Positions 33,125 to 43,380 of a stretch of DNA of 64,000 nt are shown here, one piece after another. The notes under the pieces were generated by a model that saw only the letters and a program-made list of their open reading frames with translations, did not search any database and was not told the origin of the DNA. Source of the stretch: Isochrysis galbana (lineage: Eukaryota > Haptophyta > Isochrysidales > Isochrysidaceae). The stretch covers positions 2,277,915-2,341,914 of the forward strand of contig CM030940.1 of NCBI GenBank assembly GCA_018136815.1. The letters are read 5' to 3'. The position numbers and the translations under genes are program-made. Numbering within the stretch: the first letter of the stretch is position 1; each line of letters begins with the position of its first letter.

Positions 33125-33752
33125 CTACGAGCCGAGACGCTCTAACAGGGTCTGGGCAGCAAGTTTCCCAAGCTTGTCCGAGGCCTTCGGGCTAGCACCC
33201 GTGATGAGATTGCGGTCAATGTAGGTGGTGTCATCGCCCTTCTTATTCACAATTATGGCGCCACAACTCGTCAACTTAGCGCCCAACTCCCATGGCAGGT
33301 GTCCGGGCATGTAGCCAATCATTGGAGTCTGCTTGTCGACCGCGTCTGGAAAAACAGCCATCTTGTAGCCTGAGTAGAGGAAATCATGTCCATCGAGCGC
33401 CGTGGCGAGGAGTGCTCCGGGCCCGTGGCAAATGGATATGGTGAGCAAGCCTTGCGATTGAACCCAACGCAACAATGACCCAACATTTGCATCTTCGGGA
33501 ATGCCGAGCATTGAACCGTGCCCACCGGGGATGAAGATGGCAGCGATCGATCCCTCCTGCTCAGGCAGGCTATCGATGATCTCATTGAGTGAGTTTGGAC
33601 TCTCGAAACGAGGCTTGAGGTCCTCATAGATGGTCAAGACTGCGCGATCCTTCGTGGGCATCGCCCACATCTCGAGGACCACCGGCTTCCCCGTAATTGT
33701 CACGATTTCAAACTCGAAGCCTGCGTTACGAAGGTACAGAGACCATAACTTC
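33125..33752 (-). pseudogene. Hsp31/HchA-type DJ-1/PfpI family protein, N-terminally truncated
   Basis: The minus strand encodes LWSLYLRNAGFEFEI, then GKPVVLEMWAMPTKD, IFIPGGHGSMLGIP, ISICHGPGALLAT, MAVFPDAVDKQ, IGYMPGHLPWELG, DRNLITGASPKASDKLGKLA. These match E. coli Hsp31 (glyoxalase III/protein deglycase, about 280 aa) from about residue 70 to the end. The nucleophile Cys-His pair (CHGP), the metal-site His (PGGH) and the Asp in FPD are present. The N-terminal third with the conserved Glu is missing. Homology stops at about 33752, where a LINE fragment on the plus strand begins. An AG just before the first matching codon could be a splice acceptor with the LINE in an intron, but no N-terminal exon was found up to 35.2 kb. 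Most likely a truncated gene. Confidence 0.75.
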
Positions 33753-34680
33753 TATCTGCGCCGAAAAGGCGATCACCACAAAGTCCAACTTAATGTTATG
33801 GGAGAGCCCCATATCCACGAGCGGATCAGCCCGCAACTATTGCCCGATGAGCTATTCACCCCACTGAAGTGGGGACGAGCGTACGACGGCCCGGCGGAAA
33901 CAGCGTATCCGATACCTCAAGAGTACACGCTAAAAGGCACGCAAACTACGCTAGAGGATGTGAGTGTCAGGGTCTTGACTAAAGCGTTCCTCGCTTTGAG
34001 GAAAACCAAAGCACAAAAATCCACACTAAGATGGGAGAAAAGGTTACCGGTCCTCTCGGGGAAGTGGAAACAAGTATCGCAACTGTACAAATATAACTTT
34101 TTAACACCTAGGGACTCCTATCTGCATTTTAAACATATTCTACATAGGAGAATAGCTACGGCGAACCGTTTTGCCGACGATCCGACATGCCGCTTTTGTG
34201 GCATAGCCCCCGAGAGTTCCACTCACTTGGCCTCATGTATCGCGACGGAGCCGGTCTTTGAATTCATAGAAGGACTTTTAGGAATTTGCCTTAAGCCGGG
34301 ATCCGAAATACCCCAACGTCTTTTCTGCTATCAGGTGGACAGACCGCACCCCTCCTCAGGATACTTAGGTATCTTGGCGTGGAGGTATATTCTAACCGAC
34401 TTCTATAACATTCAGTATGGCAACGCGGACGGCAGGTCCGTCAGGTCGATCTTAAGAGCGATCCTCACGAGATATCACCTGTTAGTAACGGCGAAAGTCG
34501 GTTTCTTTCAGAGGCTAAAAAAACAACGGGAGAATATGGGGTTACACGCCCCGAGCAACAAACACATTAAGAGAATGATAAGCCCGCTGTACACGGTGGA
34601 CAAGGATTTCAACATAGGAACGTCGGAGGACCTCTTGCAAGCGGCAAGGGGGCTAGACCTACGACACATCACCTAAAGCA
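33753..34680 (+). mobile_element. 5'-truncated LINE fragment (ORF2 C-terminal part)
   Basis: An open frame to 34676 encodes a region typical of the end of LINE ORF2: SYLHFKHILHRRIATANRF, then a zinc-knuckle CRFCGIAPESSTHLASC (C-x2-C-x7-H-x4-C) and LGILAWRYILTDFYNIQYG. The same order occurs in 39667-40348. No RT palm motifs are present, so only the 3' portion was inserted. It abuts the Hsp31-like fragment. Length about 0.9 kb; no clear poly-A tail or TSD identified. Confidence 0.7.
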
Positions 34681-34851
34681 GCTAAATCTCTGGGTAGGAA
34701 TCACAGCAGTTACCAAAAAAGGAATCTAAATTATTTAAGGGAGAATAACCAAAGCTAACACCGAAAGCAAAGGACGAGCCACAGTCTCCCGCCCCCTTCT
34801 CTCCAACTCCTGGCCGAAGCAGCGCGCGCGGCCTCCCCGAAACCAGCTTCT

Positions 34852-34980
34852 CCGCTAACGAGGGAACTAGGGAAGGGGGAGGGGGTTGTTAGGGGTTAAG
34901 GTTGGGTAGTAGGGAGGTACACAAGCACACTGCCTCACGCCGCACACGTAGCGGGGTTTTTAAGAAGATTTTTTTCTTTT
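34852..34980 (+). repeat. Short interspersed repeat, family 3, copy 2
   Basis: Close copy of 10451-10580, including the preceding CCGCTAAYGAGGGAACT and the terminal T run. Confidence 0.75.
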
Positions 34981-35260
34981 GTAATACCCGAAAGTAGATC
35001 CTCTATGCCTGTAGGATCCGAGAAAAAAAATGTTGTCGAGGGTTGATTGCTGATTGGCGTTCCCGAACTCGCCCCTCGCTCGTCTGCGCGTCGATTGCTC
35101 ATGCTAATACTAATATAACTTCCAACATTCTCTTCCCAGGCCCTCAGATATCCCATTGGTATGGCTTTCATTGTTATTGCTTATTGTGCGGCGTTCGTGT
35201 TACTTCTAGACTTCTAGGTCTAGCAGGTCTTGCCGTCTTGCGTCTTGCGTCTTGCGTCTT

Positions 35261-35585
35261 GCCACCTCCACCTCCACCTTCCACCTTAGCCACCACCGCC
35301 ACCGCCTACCGCCTACTTCGCCGCCGTCGTCTCCACCACCGCCTTCATCGCAGCCACCCTCGCCAGCACCGCCACCGCCACCACCGCCCTCGCCGCTCCT
35401 CCCTCGCCGCTCGCCGCCTCCTCCGTTATCCATTATCGCCACCACTGCCCACGGCCGCCCTCTTCGCCGCCTCCGTCACCACCACCACCACCACCACCGC
35501 GCCTTCTCCGCCGCCTCCGTCCTCCGTCCCTACCACCGCCTTCTCCGTCGCCTCCTTCGCCACCACCGCCATCGCCACCACCATG
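35261..35585. repeat. CCACCG/CCGCCT-type simple repeat
   Basis: About 320 bases of imperfect trinucleotide repeats rich in CAC, CGC and CTC. The Pro/His/Ala-rich frames are composition artefacts. A C run of about 25 follows at 35796-35820, just before the HEN1 start. Confidence 0.75.
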
Positions 35586-35822
35586 TACACATACACTAGG
35601 TCGCTAGCAGAGTTCTACAGATAGGGAGATATTCGTGCCAATTCCCAAATATAGACCTATATCCTCTAGTCTGCCGCGGAAGAATTTCAACAGGTAAAGC
35701 ATATGGTTCTCCCCGGCCCCCCGCCTCTTCTCTTCCCTCTCTCCTCCCCCATCTTTTATCTTCTTGCCCCCCTCTCCCCCTCTCCCCCTCTCCCCCCCCC
35801 CCCCCCCCCCCCCCCCCCCGCA

Positions 35823-38800
35823 ATGTCCTCCCCTCCTCCTCCATCTCTTCACGCAGGCGGCCTCGCCACCCTCGGCGCCCGTCTGCCTCCACTGCGCAAC
35901 AGAGAAGGAGACCTTGTCCGCCTCTTACATCCTCTCCCCGGCCGCAGATGGGCCACCAGCGCGCTCTACACGGGCGAGAAGGCTGTCATAGAGGCCTCTC
36001 TCCTCACACCTCTCGAGACACCACTCCCACAGGTCTGGCCCTTTCCCTGGCCTCCACTGACTTCGAATGCTCTTGTTTTTGGCAACCCAAGAGATCCTAA
36101 GGTCCTACTGTGGCCCCCCACTGGCGCTCCACGTTGTCCCAACCCACCCCCACAGCCGCCCTCGGCCTGCCCCCGACCCGCTTCCCGTCCGCCGCCCCCG
36201 CCCTTCGTTGTCCTCCACCGCCCCCCATCGCCTCCCACTGCTCCCCCACCGCCCCGCACGGTGCACATAGAATCGCTGAAATGCACGGGGCGGAGCTCTG
36301 GCCGGTTTTCCGCAGATGGATAAAGTGCCGGGACAAGAGGGGTTGGGGAAGGGAGAAAGGTAGGGGAGGGCCAGAGGAGGGCGGGGAGAGAGGGGAGAGA
36401 GCGAGGTGAAGCAGAGACGGTCCCATCGGCTTCTGCACGAGCGGACACCCAGTCGGAGGGAGAGTGCAAGCGAGGAGCCTGGAAGAGAGAGGATTCGTCC
36501 AACTACAGTCGTCTCACGTCACTTGCCTGCCACTCTGATCGCATAGGGCCTTGGAGGAACGCTGGTGCGCCTGTTTTCGGACCGCGGGACAGACGTGGCC
36601 TCGCACCTCGAGGGACACGGAGGGGAGTTGCCGCTTCTCAAACTGAGCAACTATCGCTACGTGAGGGCCCACTTCGCGCCGGAGGAGCCCGTGCATGCAC
36701 AGCTGCGCGCGCTTCAGCATGCCGTCGAGGAGGCGCCCGGCCTCGAGCTCTGCAGGGATGGCACAGCCATCCGCCGGCGCGTGCCGCCGCCCATGCCGCT
36801 CACGCCGGCCGACGAGGAGCCGCATAGCGAGGGGCGCGAGTCGCCAAGCAGCCTGTTGGTGCTGCTGCTTCCTGTGGAGGGACCACCCCGTTACATCGAG
36901 CTGGCGGCGCGCTCCGACTACATCTACACGATAACCGAGACCCTTGGCGTGCCCTGTGTGTACCCGCGCCTCCTCGGCAAGGCGCGGACGCCGGCATCCG
37001 GGTGTCACCAGCCCATCCTGTACTATGGCGTGTGGCCCGAAGGCCCAGCTGAGGATTCACGCCGCAACGAGCTCGCCAGTCTCATGTGCGGCGAGACGGT
37101 CGTTGGGGATGTCATTCTCGCTGCAGCTGATAACGACTACCGAGGCCAGTTGATTATGCATGAGGCGACGGGCGCGAGCGCCACAGTGCGGACGCTCTAC
37201 AGTTTCCTCGCACGCCAGCATAGTGGCATCGCTGGCTTTGTAGCGGTCGTGTGGGGCATTCCCTTTCTCGGCTCGTGGCGCGTGCCTCGGCCGGAGGCGC
37301 GGTGGCCCGGCCAGAAGAACGCTAAGGCGGTGCTCCAAGAGTACCACCAAGTCCACCCGCCAAGTGGGTCAATCGCGATTGAGGGCACCGGCTCGAGCTT
37401 TGTGGGCGTGGCGCGGCTTCACGGATGGCCCGCCGAGGCGCCCCTACCTGCGGGCGCGGCTGCCATGGTGGAGGAAGGCCGTGAGGGCCCCGCCAGCTGC
37501 ACCATTGAGATGCGCACACGCGCGTGTGGGCGACGGACGGGCAGCAAGAAGCGCGCGCGGTCTCCAGGCGGTGACGAACGTCTGGTGGTGAGTGCGGAGG
37601 ACGCCGCGACAGTAATCCTGATGAGCGCCATGGTAGAGCGCGACCGATTCCTGAAGACCCGCGTGGATAGTGACGGCGCGACGGGGCTCAGGCCGTTGCT
37701 CCCTGCCTTCGTCTTGGATCCGTGGCATGACGCTGATGGTGGCGACCAAGATTCAGCTGAGAGTCACGAAGACGGCACCCGCCTCGTGTGCTCTTACTCT
37801 TTACGTCTCCTGGGCTGGAACGCCAGCCAGATACCAGGCGGTGCTGACGGTGAGCTCCTCGAGGAGGTAGAGCAGCTCGAGGTGCTTCTCGGCGGGCAGG
37901 TCATTGCACCAGAGCTTGAGGAGGCACTGCGCGTCACGCGGCCGGAGGACGGTGAGCAGCGCATGGCGCTCTCGGGGCGCCTCTTCGGCCAGCCGTGCTC
38001 GGTGCTCCTGCGCTTCACTGTGCACTCCACTGCGCCGCCCATCGAGGTGCCCAAAGTGCTCACCGGTGGAGAGAGCGGCTCCGGGCATGCCGCCGAGCGT
38101 AGGGAGCGGATCGCGCAGCTGGTCGCGGATTGCGCGCCAGCTTCCTTAGTTGACATTGGCTGCGGCGAAGGCAAGCTCCTCGCAAGCCTTCTGCGCCAGC
38201 GGGTGGCAGCGTCGACATTGCGCCACGTAGCTGGTGTCGATGCTGCGCCTGGCACAGCCATGTTGCGGCGGGCCGCGCGCGCAGCGGACTCGGCACTGCG
38301 AGAGGTGACAGCTGACAACGAGGAGAACCTGCCCACTCCGAGCCCCGACGCCAATGGTACGCGGCCTCACACTACCCTGGCGTCATACGCGTCGCAGGCC
38401 GGCAGCGCCCCGTGGGCTCACAGCCGCGGGCTGAGCATCCCCTCCTCCCTCCACTCCACCCCCTGCCCCCACTTCTTAGGCGTCACGCCGTCGGTGCAGT
38501 TTTGGCGTGGTACCCTAGGAACTATTGAGCTCAACCACGAGATGGTGCTTCTAATCGAGGTGATCGAGCACCTCGACCTTCCAGATGCGGAGCTGAGCGC
38601 CTTTCTCACCCGCTCGCGCCCGCGGCGCCTTCTTCTTACCACACCGAACAAGGAGTACAATCTGAACTGGATGGCACGACCCGAGGAATTGGGTGCAGGC
38701 GCTCCGTTGCCGCGCCCGCCAGTCTCGTCATTGCCATTGCGGAACCTCGATCACCGCTTCGAGTTCACGCGGTCGGAGTTTCGCGAATGGGCAACGCGGC

Positions 38801-39039
38801 TTGCGGGGCAGCATGGGTATGAGGTCAGCCTTAGCGGCATTGGGGGTGCGCCCCTCGACGATGTCGTGCCCTTTGGCGTGTGGCGCGGGGCGGGGCCGGT
38901 AACGCTGGTTGCTATGTTCGAGCGGCGCGGTGGTGTGGAAGATCTGGCGTCGCCGCGAGCCTGCAACGGTGCGCCCTATGTCAATCCAGCGACGGCCGAG
39001 CAGGTGTGGCCGGTGGCGGCCGTCACCAATGCGGCTTAA
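35823..39039 (+). CDS. HEN1: HEN1-type small RNA 2'-O-methyltransferase
   Basis: Exons 35823-36032, 36547-38356 and 38480-39039 join in phase (859 aa). The 123-bp second intron is stop-free. The C-terminal domain is a SAM methyltransferase: LVDIGCGEGKLLASL (motif I), VLLIEVIEHLDL with the metal ligands E-x-x-E-H, LLTTPNKEYN, then RNLDHRFEFTRSEFREWA, whose DH-x-F-E-W/F-T-R signature and His complete the HEN1 magnesium site. HEN1 methylates the 3'-terminal 2'-OH of miRNA/siRNA duplexes or Piwi-bound RNAs, protecting them. The long N-terminal part, with a dsRBD-like GQKNAKAVLQEYHQ near residue 320, resembles plant HEN1 rather than the short animal form, suggesting duplex substrates. The start MSSPPPPSLHAGGL lies after a poly-C run. 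Donor GTCTGG of intron 1 is weak. Confidence 0.85.
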
Positions 39040-39430
39040 GCTTCTAGCGTGTGCCTCCGGCAACCCGCCCCGCAGTCTCTCGGCATTTGACGCACCGATT
39101 GCGGGCTGTAGCAGTCGGGCGTCATGGGCTCTCCGGTCTTTCGCGTGCCACACTCCCCCCCACTCATGACCTGGACCCCAACGTTGTACTTCCTCTCACC
39201 AAGAGCTCGCTCTCCACTGGCCCACGTGCCCCTCTCATGTGTGCGTATGCTGATGTGTCAAGTCTCACAACCGTCTAGTGGCTAGTGGTTTGCAGGCGAT
39301 GCGGCGCATGGTGGTATCATAGTGGCCATGTAGTATGTTTACAAACGCGGCAGTCCTTAGGCTTGTGCCTGCGTGTTGCGCTCGTCGTGTTCGGGTTGTG
39401 TGTCTAGTGAGGGGGTGGTGTCCTGATACG
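39040..39430. other. Intergenic, nothing recognised
   Basis: 3' flank of HEN1 up to the LINE fragment. Confidence 0.5.
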
Positions 39431-39439
39431 TTTTAAGAT

Positions 39440-40348
39440 GTGTGTAGAGATTGTGCCCATAAGGGCCACACGGTCTTGGGCCCCGCTGCCAGAGCCAGAG
39501 CAGCGCCGCGGCTGTCCCCAGGGTGGGAGAGGCCTTTGGCCCATAAGGCACGCCTGGTGGCCCTTCGAGGCCACCGCCGTCTCCTCCACCTCCTCCGTTT
39601 TCACCTCCTCCAACGAACGACCCGAAAACGAAAACGACACGCAGGACCCACCAAATGGGAAGAAAAACTTCAGATACCCGAAGACACTTGGGCGCACATG
39701 GCGAGGCTGTACACATCCTCAATGGTGACGGCGCGCGATATGCACCTACACTTCAAACACATCACACATAGACGAGTGGGCACGTACAACCGATTTCCAG
39801 GTAGAACCAATACGTGCCGCATATGTGGAGAAGCGGACGAATCTTCGACGCACCTAGGCGAATGCCAGGAGATAACCAACATTTTATGCACGCTGAACAA
39901 AGTCGCCATGTTCTCACCTGAGGCGGAAAAAAGCAGAGAAGACTACATCGTCGACAATCTATTCATCTACCCGAAGGGGGACGCCCCGAAGGCGATATAT
40001 ACACTATATCTATTAGCGTGGAGATATATCATCACAGACTTCTATAGAATTCATTACGATGGCATAAAATTCTCGGAAAAATCGATATTGATAAGAACGA
40101 TAGAAAGGTACACCACACTGAGCAAAGCATTGGTCTTCGCAAACGGAACCGATTCGACAAGAACCGCCCAAGCGGGCATGGGTAGGCAACCCAAAAAAAG
40201 AATAGACATAAGCGACTTGAGACCCGTTTTTACTTTGAACCACAAGGGTGGGCTCAAACCCAGCGAGGAGCTAGTGGAGCTAGCCACCAAGCTAGGAATA
40301 GCACACGCTGTCGAGGGGAACGAGGAGCAACGAAACGACGGCGAATAA
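39440..40348 (+). mobile_element. 5'-truncated LINE fragment, second copy
   Basis: The open frame encodes DMHLHFKHITHRRVGTYNRF, the zinc knuckle CRICGEADESSTHLGEC and LYLLAWRYIITDFYRIHYD, ending AHAVEGNEEQRNDGE. It is clearly related to 33753-34680 but diverged, so the two are independent old insertions of related LINEs. The first 200 bases (to about 39640) do not align. 40349-40620 is presumably its 3' untranslated part; it has no simple tail. Confidence 0.7.
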
Positions 40349-40759
40349 GCCAGGGGCACAGAGGACTTGGGATTCACTGGGGATGGTAAGAGCCTGACGG
40401 AACCCAGACGACCAACGCGAACCCGGGAGGGCACGTAGGCCACGAGAGACGACAACAGGCCTGCCCAGCCCCCACACTCCGAACCAAGCCTTAGGTAGGG
40501 CACCAGGGCCGGACCCCTGAAACCGAAGATCAAGGAATGAAGGGGGGCAGGGGAAGAGGTGGAGGGAGGGAACTTAAGGGCGGTGTGAGTAGAGAGGGGA
40601 TACCCAGGCAATAGTAGGTGTGTAGCCCAGAATCTTCAGATGTTTTTTTTTTCAAACGTCAAAATGTTATTACAAATTAATCCGCTATAACTATAATTTA
40701 TGGGATGACTCTGGACATTTGATGGCTCAACTTGAGTCTGTCCCATATTCGACGGAACG

Positions 40760-40875
40760 TGACCTCGGAGGAGTGAGTGGTGGTTCCTTCCCCCGGCCAT
40801 GCTCAGAGAAGGGGAGTGCAGAGAGGGCGGAGGCTCGTGCCCCGCCATGGGCGAACTAAGTATACGCTTAGATGT
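40760..40875 (-). repeat. Family A 5'-end fragment
   Basis: GTGGTTCCTTCCCCC, GGAGGCTCGTGCCCCGCCAT and GGCGAACTAAG, then a mutated end (TATACGCTTAGATG). Only the 5' portion is present. Confidence 0.6.
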
Positions 40876-40967
40876 CGCCACAAGCTTATACATTACATTG
40901 AAAGAATCGACTGACTAGCTGCAACTGGCTGGCTTTGCGATGCCGAGCCGTATGAAATTTGAAGTTC

Positions 40968-41714
40968 TCACACGATGCCTACTTCGGCGCTGCCAGTGCC
41001 CCCCAACAAGGTGAATTCAGTCTCAGCCCTTGGCTGTTGTCGTCTCAACCACTTGATGAAGTCACTCAACCGTGAATCCATTTGCTGCAGAGAATTCCCG
41101 GGCCATATCAATTCCTTCCGACGGCTTGCTCCACTATGAGCCTGAAGAACAATCCATCGTGTTAGCTTCGACAGATTGATCCCGTCCTTGGCCGACACTC
41201 CTATCACGCTCCACTTATGCTCTGTGATGCAATCCAGGTTAAGCAAGTTGACAAGAGGTGCCCACCGCATCCTCTCTAGCTCAGCGCGCTCGGCGGGTGG
41301 GACCAGCTCATACTTGCTGGCCACCACAAGTAATGGAATCCCCCGCATCCGCGCATTGTCGAGCAGCTGGTGCAGCGCCTGCCGCGCCTCTGGCAGGCGC
41401 TCTCGGTCTACGACATCAATCACGAAGAAAAGAGCGTCGCATCCAGCCGCATGACGCGCCCACTCGGTGCGGTAGCGCTGCCTGCCCCCCAGATCCCACA
41501 GAGAGAGCCGAATCCCACTGTGCCTTACCACCCGCACGACCAGCCCAATTGTGGGCACGCTCTGCGGGGGCGGCGCCCGTTCAAGCGCAGCGGCCAGACT
41601 CGACTTGCCGCTCCCGTCGAGTCCGGCAAGCGCAATCTCCAGCTGTGTCCCATTCAGGCGAGAGAGCACGCGCTGTACGCGTGCCGGCGCCTCTCGTGCC
41701 AGAGCGTGGCCCAT
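40968..41714 (-). CDS. ARF-like small GTPase, ARL8-like
   Basis: 248 aa from the ATG at 41714, chosen because the frame upstream runs into a minisatellite. P-loop GLDGSGKSS, switch I Thr in VPTIGL, switch II WDLGGRQRYRTEW (ARF family: WDLGGQ), and SAK-like GVSAKDGIN. The NKxD base-recognition motif reads ASKYEL, so Asn is Ser and Asp is Glu, a notable departure. The WDLGGRQRYRTEWARH stretch and C-terminal WIVLQAHS resemble ARL8, which links lysosome-type vesicles to kinesin. A 40-aa tail (RLSDFIKWLRRQ...EVGIV) follows the G domain. No N-terminal myristoylation glycine is evident (MGHALAREAP does have Gly2, so modification is possible). Nucleotide binding may be altered. Confidence 0.78.
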   Translation of the reverse strand: MGHALAREAPARVQRVLSRLNGTQLEIALAGLDGSGKSSLAAALERAPPPQSVPTIGLVVRVVRHSGIRLSLWDLGGRQRYRTEWARHAAGCDALFFVIDVVDRERLPEARQALHQLLDNARMRGIPLLVVASKYELVPPAERAELERMRWAPLVNLLNLDCITEHKWSVIGVSAKDGINLSKLTRWIVLQAHSGASRRKELIWPGNSLQQMDSRLSDFIKWLRRQQPRAETEFTLLGGTGSAEVGIV

Positions 41715-41756
41715 CCGCCGCCCCCCGTTCGGCCATCCGGCCCACCCCGCGGGTGA

Positions 41757-41853
41757 GCTGGCCCACCCCGGTATAAACTGTATCGGCGGTCGCCCACCCC
41801 GGTATATAAACTGTATCGGCGGTGGCCCACCCCGGTATAAACTGTATCGGCTT
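41757..41853. repeat. Minisatellite, three units of about 30 bp
   Basis: Three units of CCCACCCCGGTATAAACTG plus TATCGGCGG-type sequence. Confidence 0.8.
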
Positions 41854-41872
41854 CTTCCGTCCATTTCACATG

Positions 41873-41925
41873 CAGGTCGTTTGCCTTCATTTGGTACCCC
41901 TCGTTTCCAAATACGCGATGCGGGG
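41873..41925 (+). repeat. 50-bp shared repeat (three copies in window)
   Basis: AGGTCGTTTGCCTTCATTTG, GTACCCCTCGTTTCC, AAATACGCGATGCG. Near-identical copies at 57854-57907 (minus) and 62974-63027 (plus). Encodes nothing obvious. Confidence 0.85.
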
Positions 41926-42196
41926 CCACCACGAGGGAGTCCCAATCCTAGGGGTGGGACTCCCACTACGTCCCGGCCGCGGTGGACTTGCTCGGCAGGA
42001 ACGCCCTCATGGCTCATGGTGAGCTCGGCCCGCGGTGACGCCGCGTGTCAAGATCGTCGCCGCAGCCGCCCCATTTTACGGGGGCATCTGTAAAATCACA
42101 CTTGTCTTGAAAGGATCGTCTTCAATGAGTGCCTGTGCTCGCTGTCTTCTCAGAACTTCTTTTCGATGTCGTAAAAGATGTGCGTGTGATAACCAA

Positions 42197-42703
42197 TCAG
42201 TCATCAGATTTGCAGGTACCACTACGACACGTGTATTCACCACAGCACTCCGAGTTCTTTTGGCACACCGACCCTGGCTCGCGGCATGGCGTCTCACACA
42301 CTCCATCGTCATTGCACTCAAGCCCTTCACAGCACTCGTCGCCATAACTGCACCCCCCCCTTTTCTCGATACACGGTGGGAGCGTACGGCACTTTTGGTC
42401 GGAGCACACGAGATCGTGACAACAGTCTCCATCGTTTGCACACTCTCCATCCACATCCTTACATCTGTCTGGCTGCTTCTTCGTGAGCGTACCAACGCGA
42501 CGACGATGGCGGCGACCACGGTGGCGACGACCACCGCGAGGGGGTAGGTAGGCGGCAGCGAGGCCCTCCTCCTCCTCACGCCTCAAGCCAACGAGGGCAG
42601 CAGGCGAACGAACATCGGCGCGTACAAGGGGGGGGGAAAGGGGTGAGGGGTGAGGGGGAGCGGCGTGGAAGAAAGAAAGAAGAAAGATGTATTTATAGTA
42701 CAT
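42197..42703 (-). CDS. Small cysteine-rich protein with three knottin-like repeats
   Basis: 168 aa. A short hydrophobic start (MYYKYIFLLSFFHA) may be a signal peptide, followed by an Arg/Gly-rich linker. Then come three repeats of C-x6-C-x5-C-C-x4-C-x4/5-C: CKDVDGECANDGDCCHDLVC, CIEKRGGCSYGDECCEGLEC, CREPGSVCQKNSECCGEYTC. The spacing is that of inhibitor-cystine-knot or dickkopf/colipase-like disulfide modules, so an extracellular or lumenal location is likely. Function is unknown: such folds serve as inhibitors, ligands or defence peptides, and none can be chosen from sequence. The alternative frame over the linker would give a hydrophobic segment (LAVVVATVVAAIVVALV), so a frameshift or intron that would create a membrane anchor is worth checking. 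An AT dinucleotide run precedes the start. Confidence 0.65.
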   Translation of the reverse strand: MYYKYIFLLSFFHAAPPHPSPLSPPLVRADVRSPAALVGLRREEEEGLAAAYLPPRGGRRHRGRRHRRRVGTLTKKQPDRCKDVDGECANDGDCCHDLVCSDQKCRTLPPCIEKRGGCSYGDECCEGLECNDDGVCETPCREPGSVCQKNSECCGEYTCRSGTCKSDD

Positions 42704-42880
42704 ATATATATATATATTAGTAGTTAGTAGTAGTAGTCCTGGATATCTAGATATCTAGATATCTACACTATCTAGGCCGAAAAATGAAGTATCTATATCT
42801 AGCTAGATGGCTGGGGCCAATATCTATATCTAGCTAGATAGAATTTTGCTCTATTCACTTGTATCTAGATACGGGCCCGG
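42704..42880. repeat. AT-dinucleotide and ATATCTAGAT palindromic microrepeats
   Basis: A (TA)n run at 42702-42718, then repeated ATATCTAGATATCTAGATAT and TATCTAGCTAGAT motifs. Comparable in style to 10270-10440. Confidence 0.7.
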
Positions 42881-43009
42881 GGGGGTAATTCCACGCCTTA
42901 ATTAAAGGGCAGGGGCTGGGGTTGATTGTACGGGCCCACCCCGGGGGGTGTCCGCGATGGTGTGAGGGGGGCGCGACGAGGCCCCCATTGTCCCCCACTT
43001 ATAAAAGTA

Positions 43010-43380
43010 GGTTGTCGAAAACCCTTACTTAACCTTAAGTAAGTGAGTTGATGAAGACCGAAGTAAAACAGCGCCACGATATAATCCAACGGCCAGCACA
43101 CCTGAGGGGGAATCAAGGTCACACAAGGGGGCGGTTCCTTGCACCGGCGATACCTGAACGCGCGACTTAGCCTTAAAACGCGAGGAGCACGCAAGGAGGT
43201 AAGCCAGGTGAGGGGGGGCAAGCAGGCGCAACAAGGGAGGCGACAAAGGGGGCGAGGGCAAAGAGGGCGAATGGGCGAATGTAGGATCTTGCGACGGTGA
43301 CTAGTGACTAGCCTGCAAGGAGGGGACATAGAAACAAAAGGTCGATCGCGGATGCGACACGTCGATCGCGGATGCGACAT
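43010..43380. repeat. Dispersed repeat, near-copy of 4549-4860
   Basis: See the copy at 4549-4860. At its end the unit GTCGATCGCGGATGCGACAY is tandemly duplicated (43341-43380). Confidence 0.7.

Noticed and set aside
36097-36500. ORFs on both strands between HEN1 exons 1 and 2
   Set aside because: The segment has donor and acceptor and the flanking exons join in phase; it is intron sequence of biased composition.
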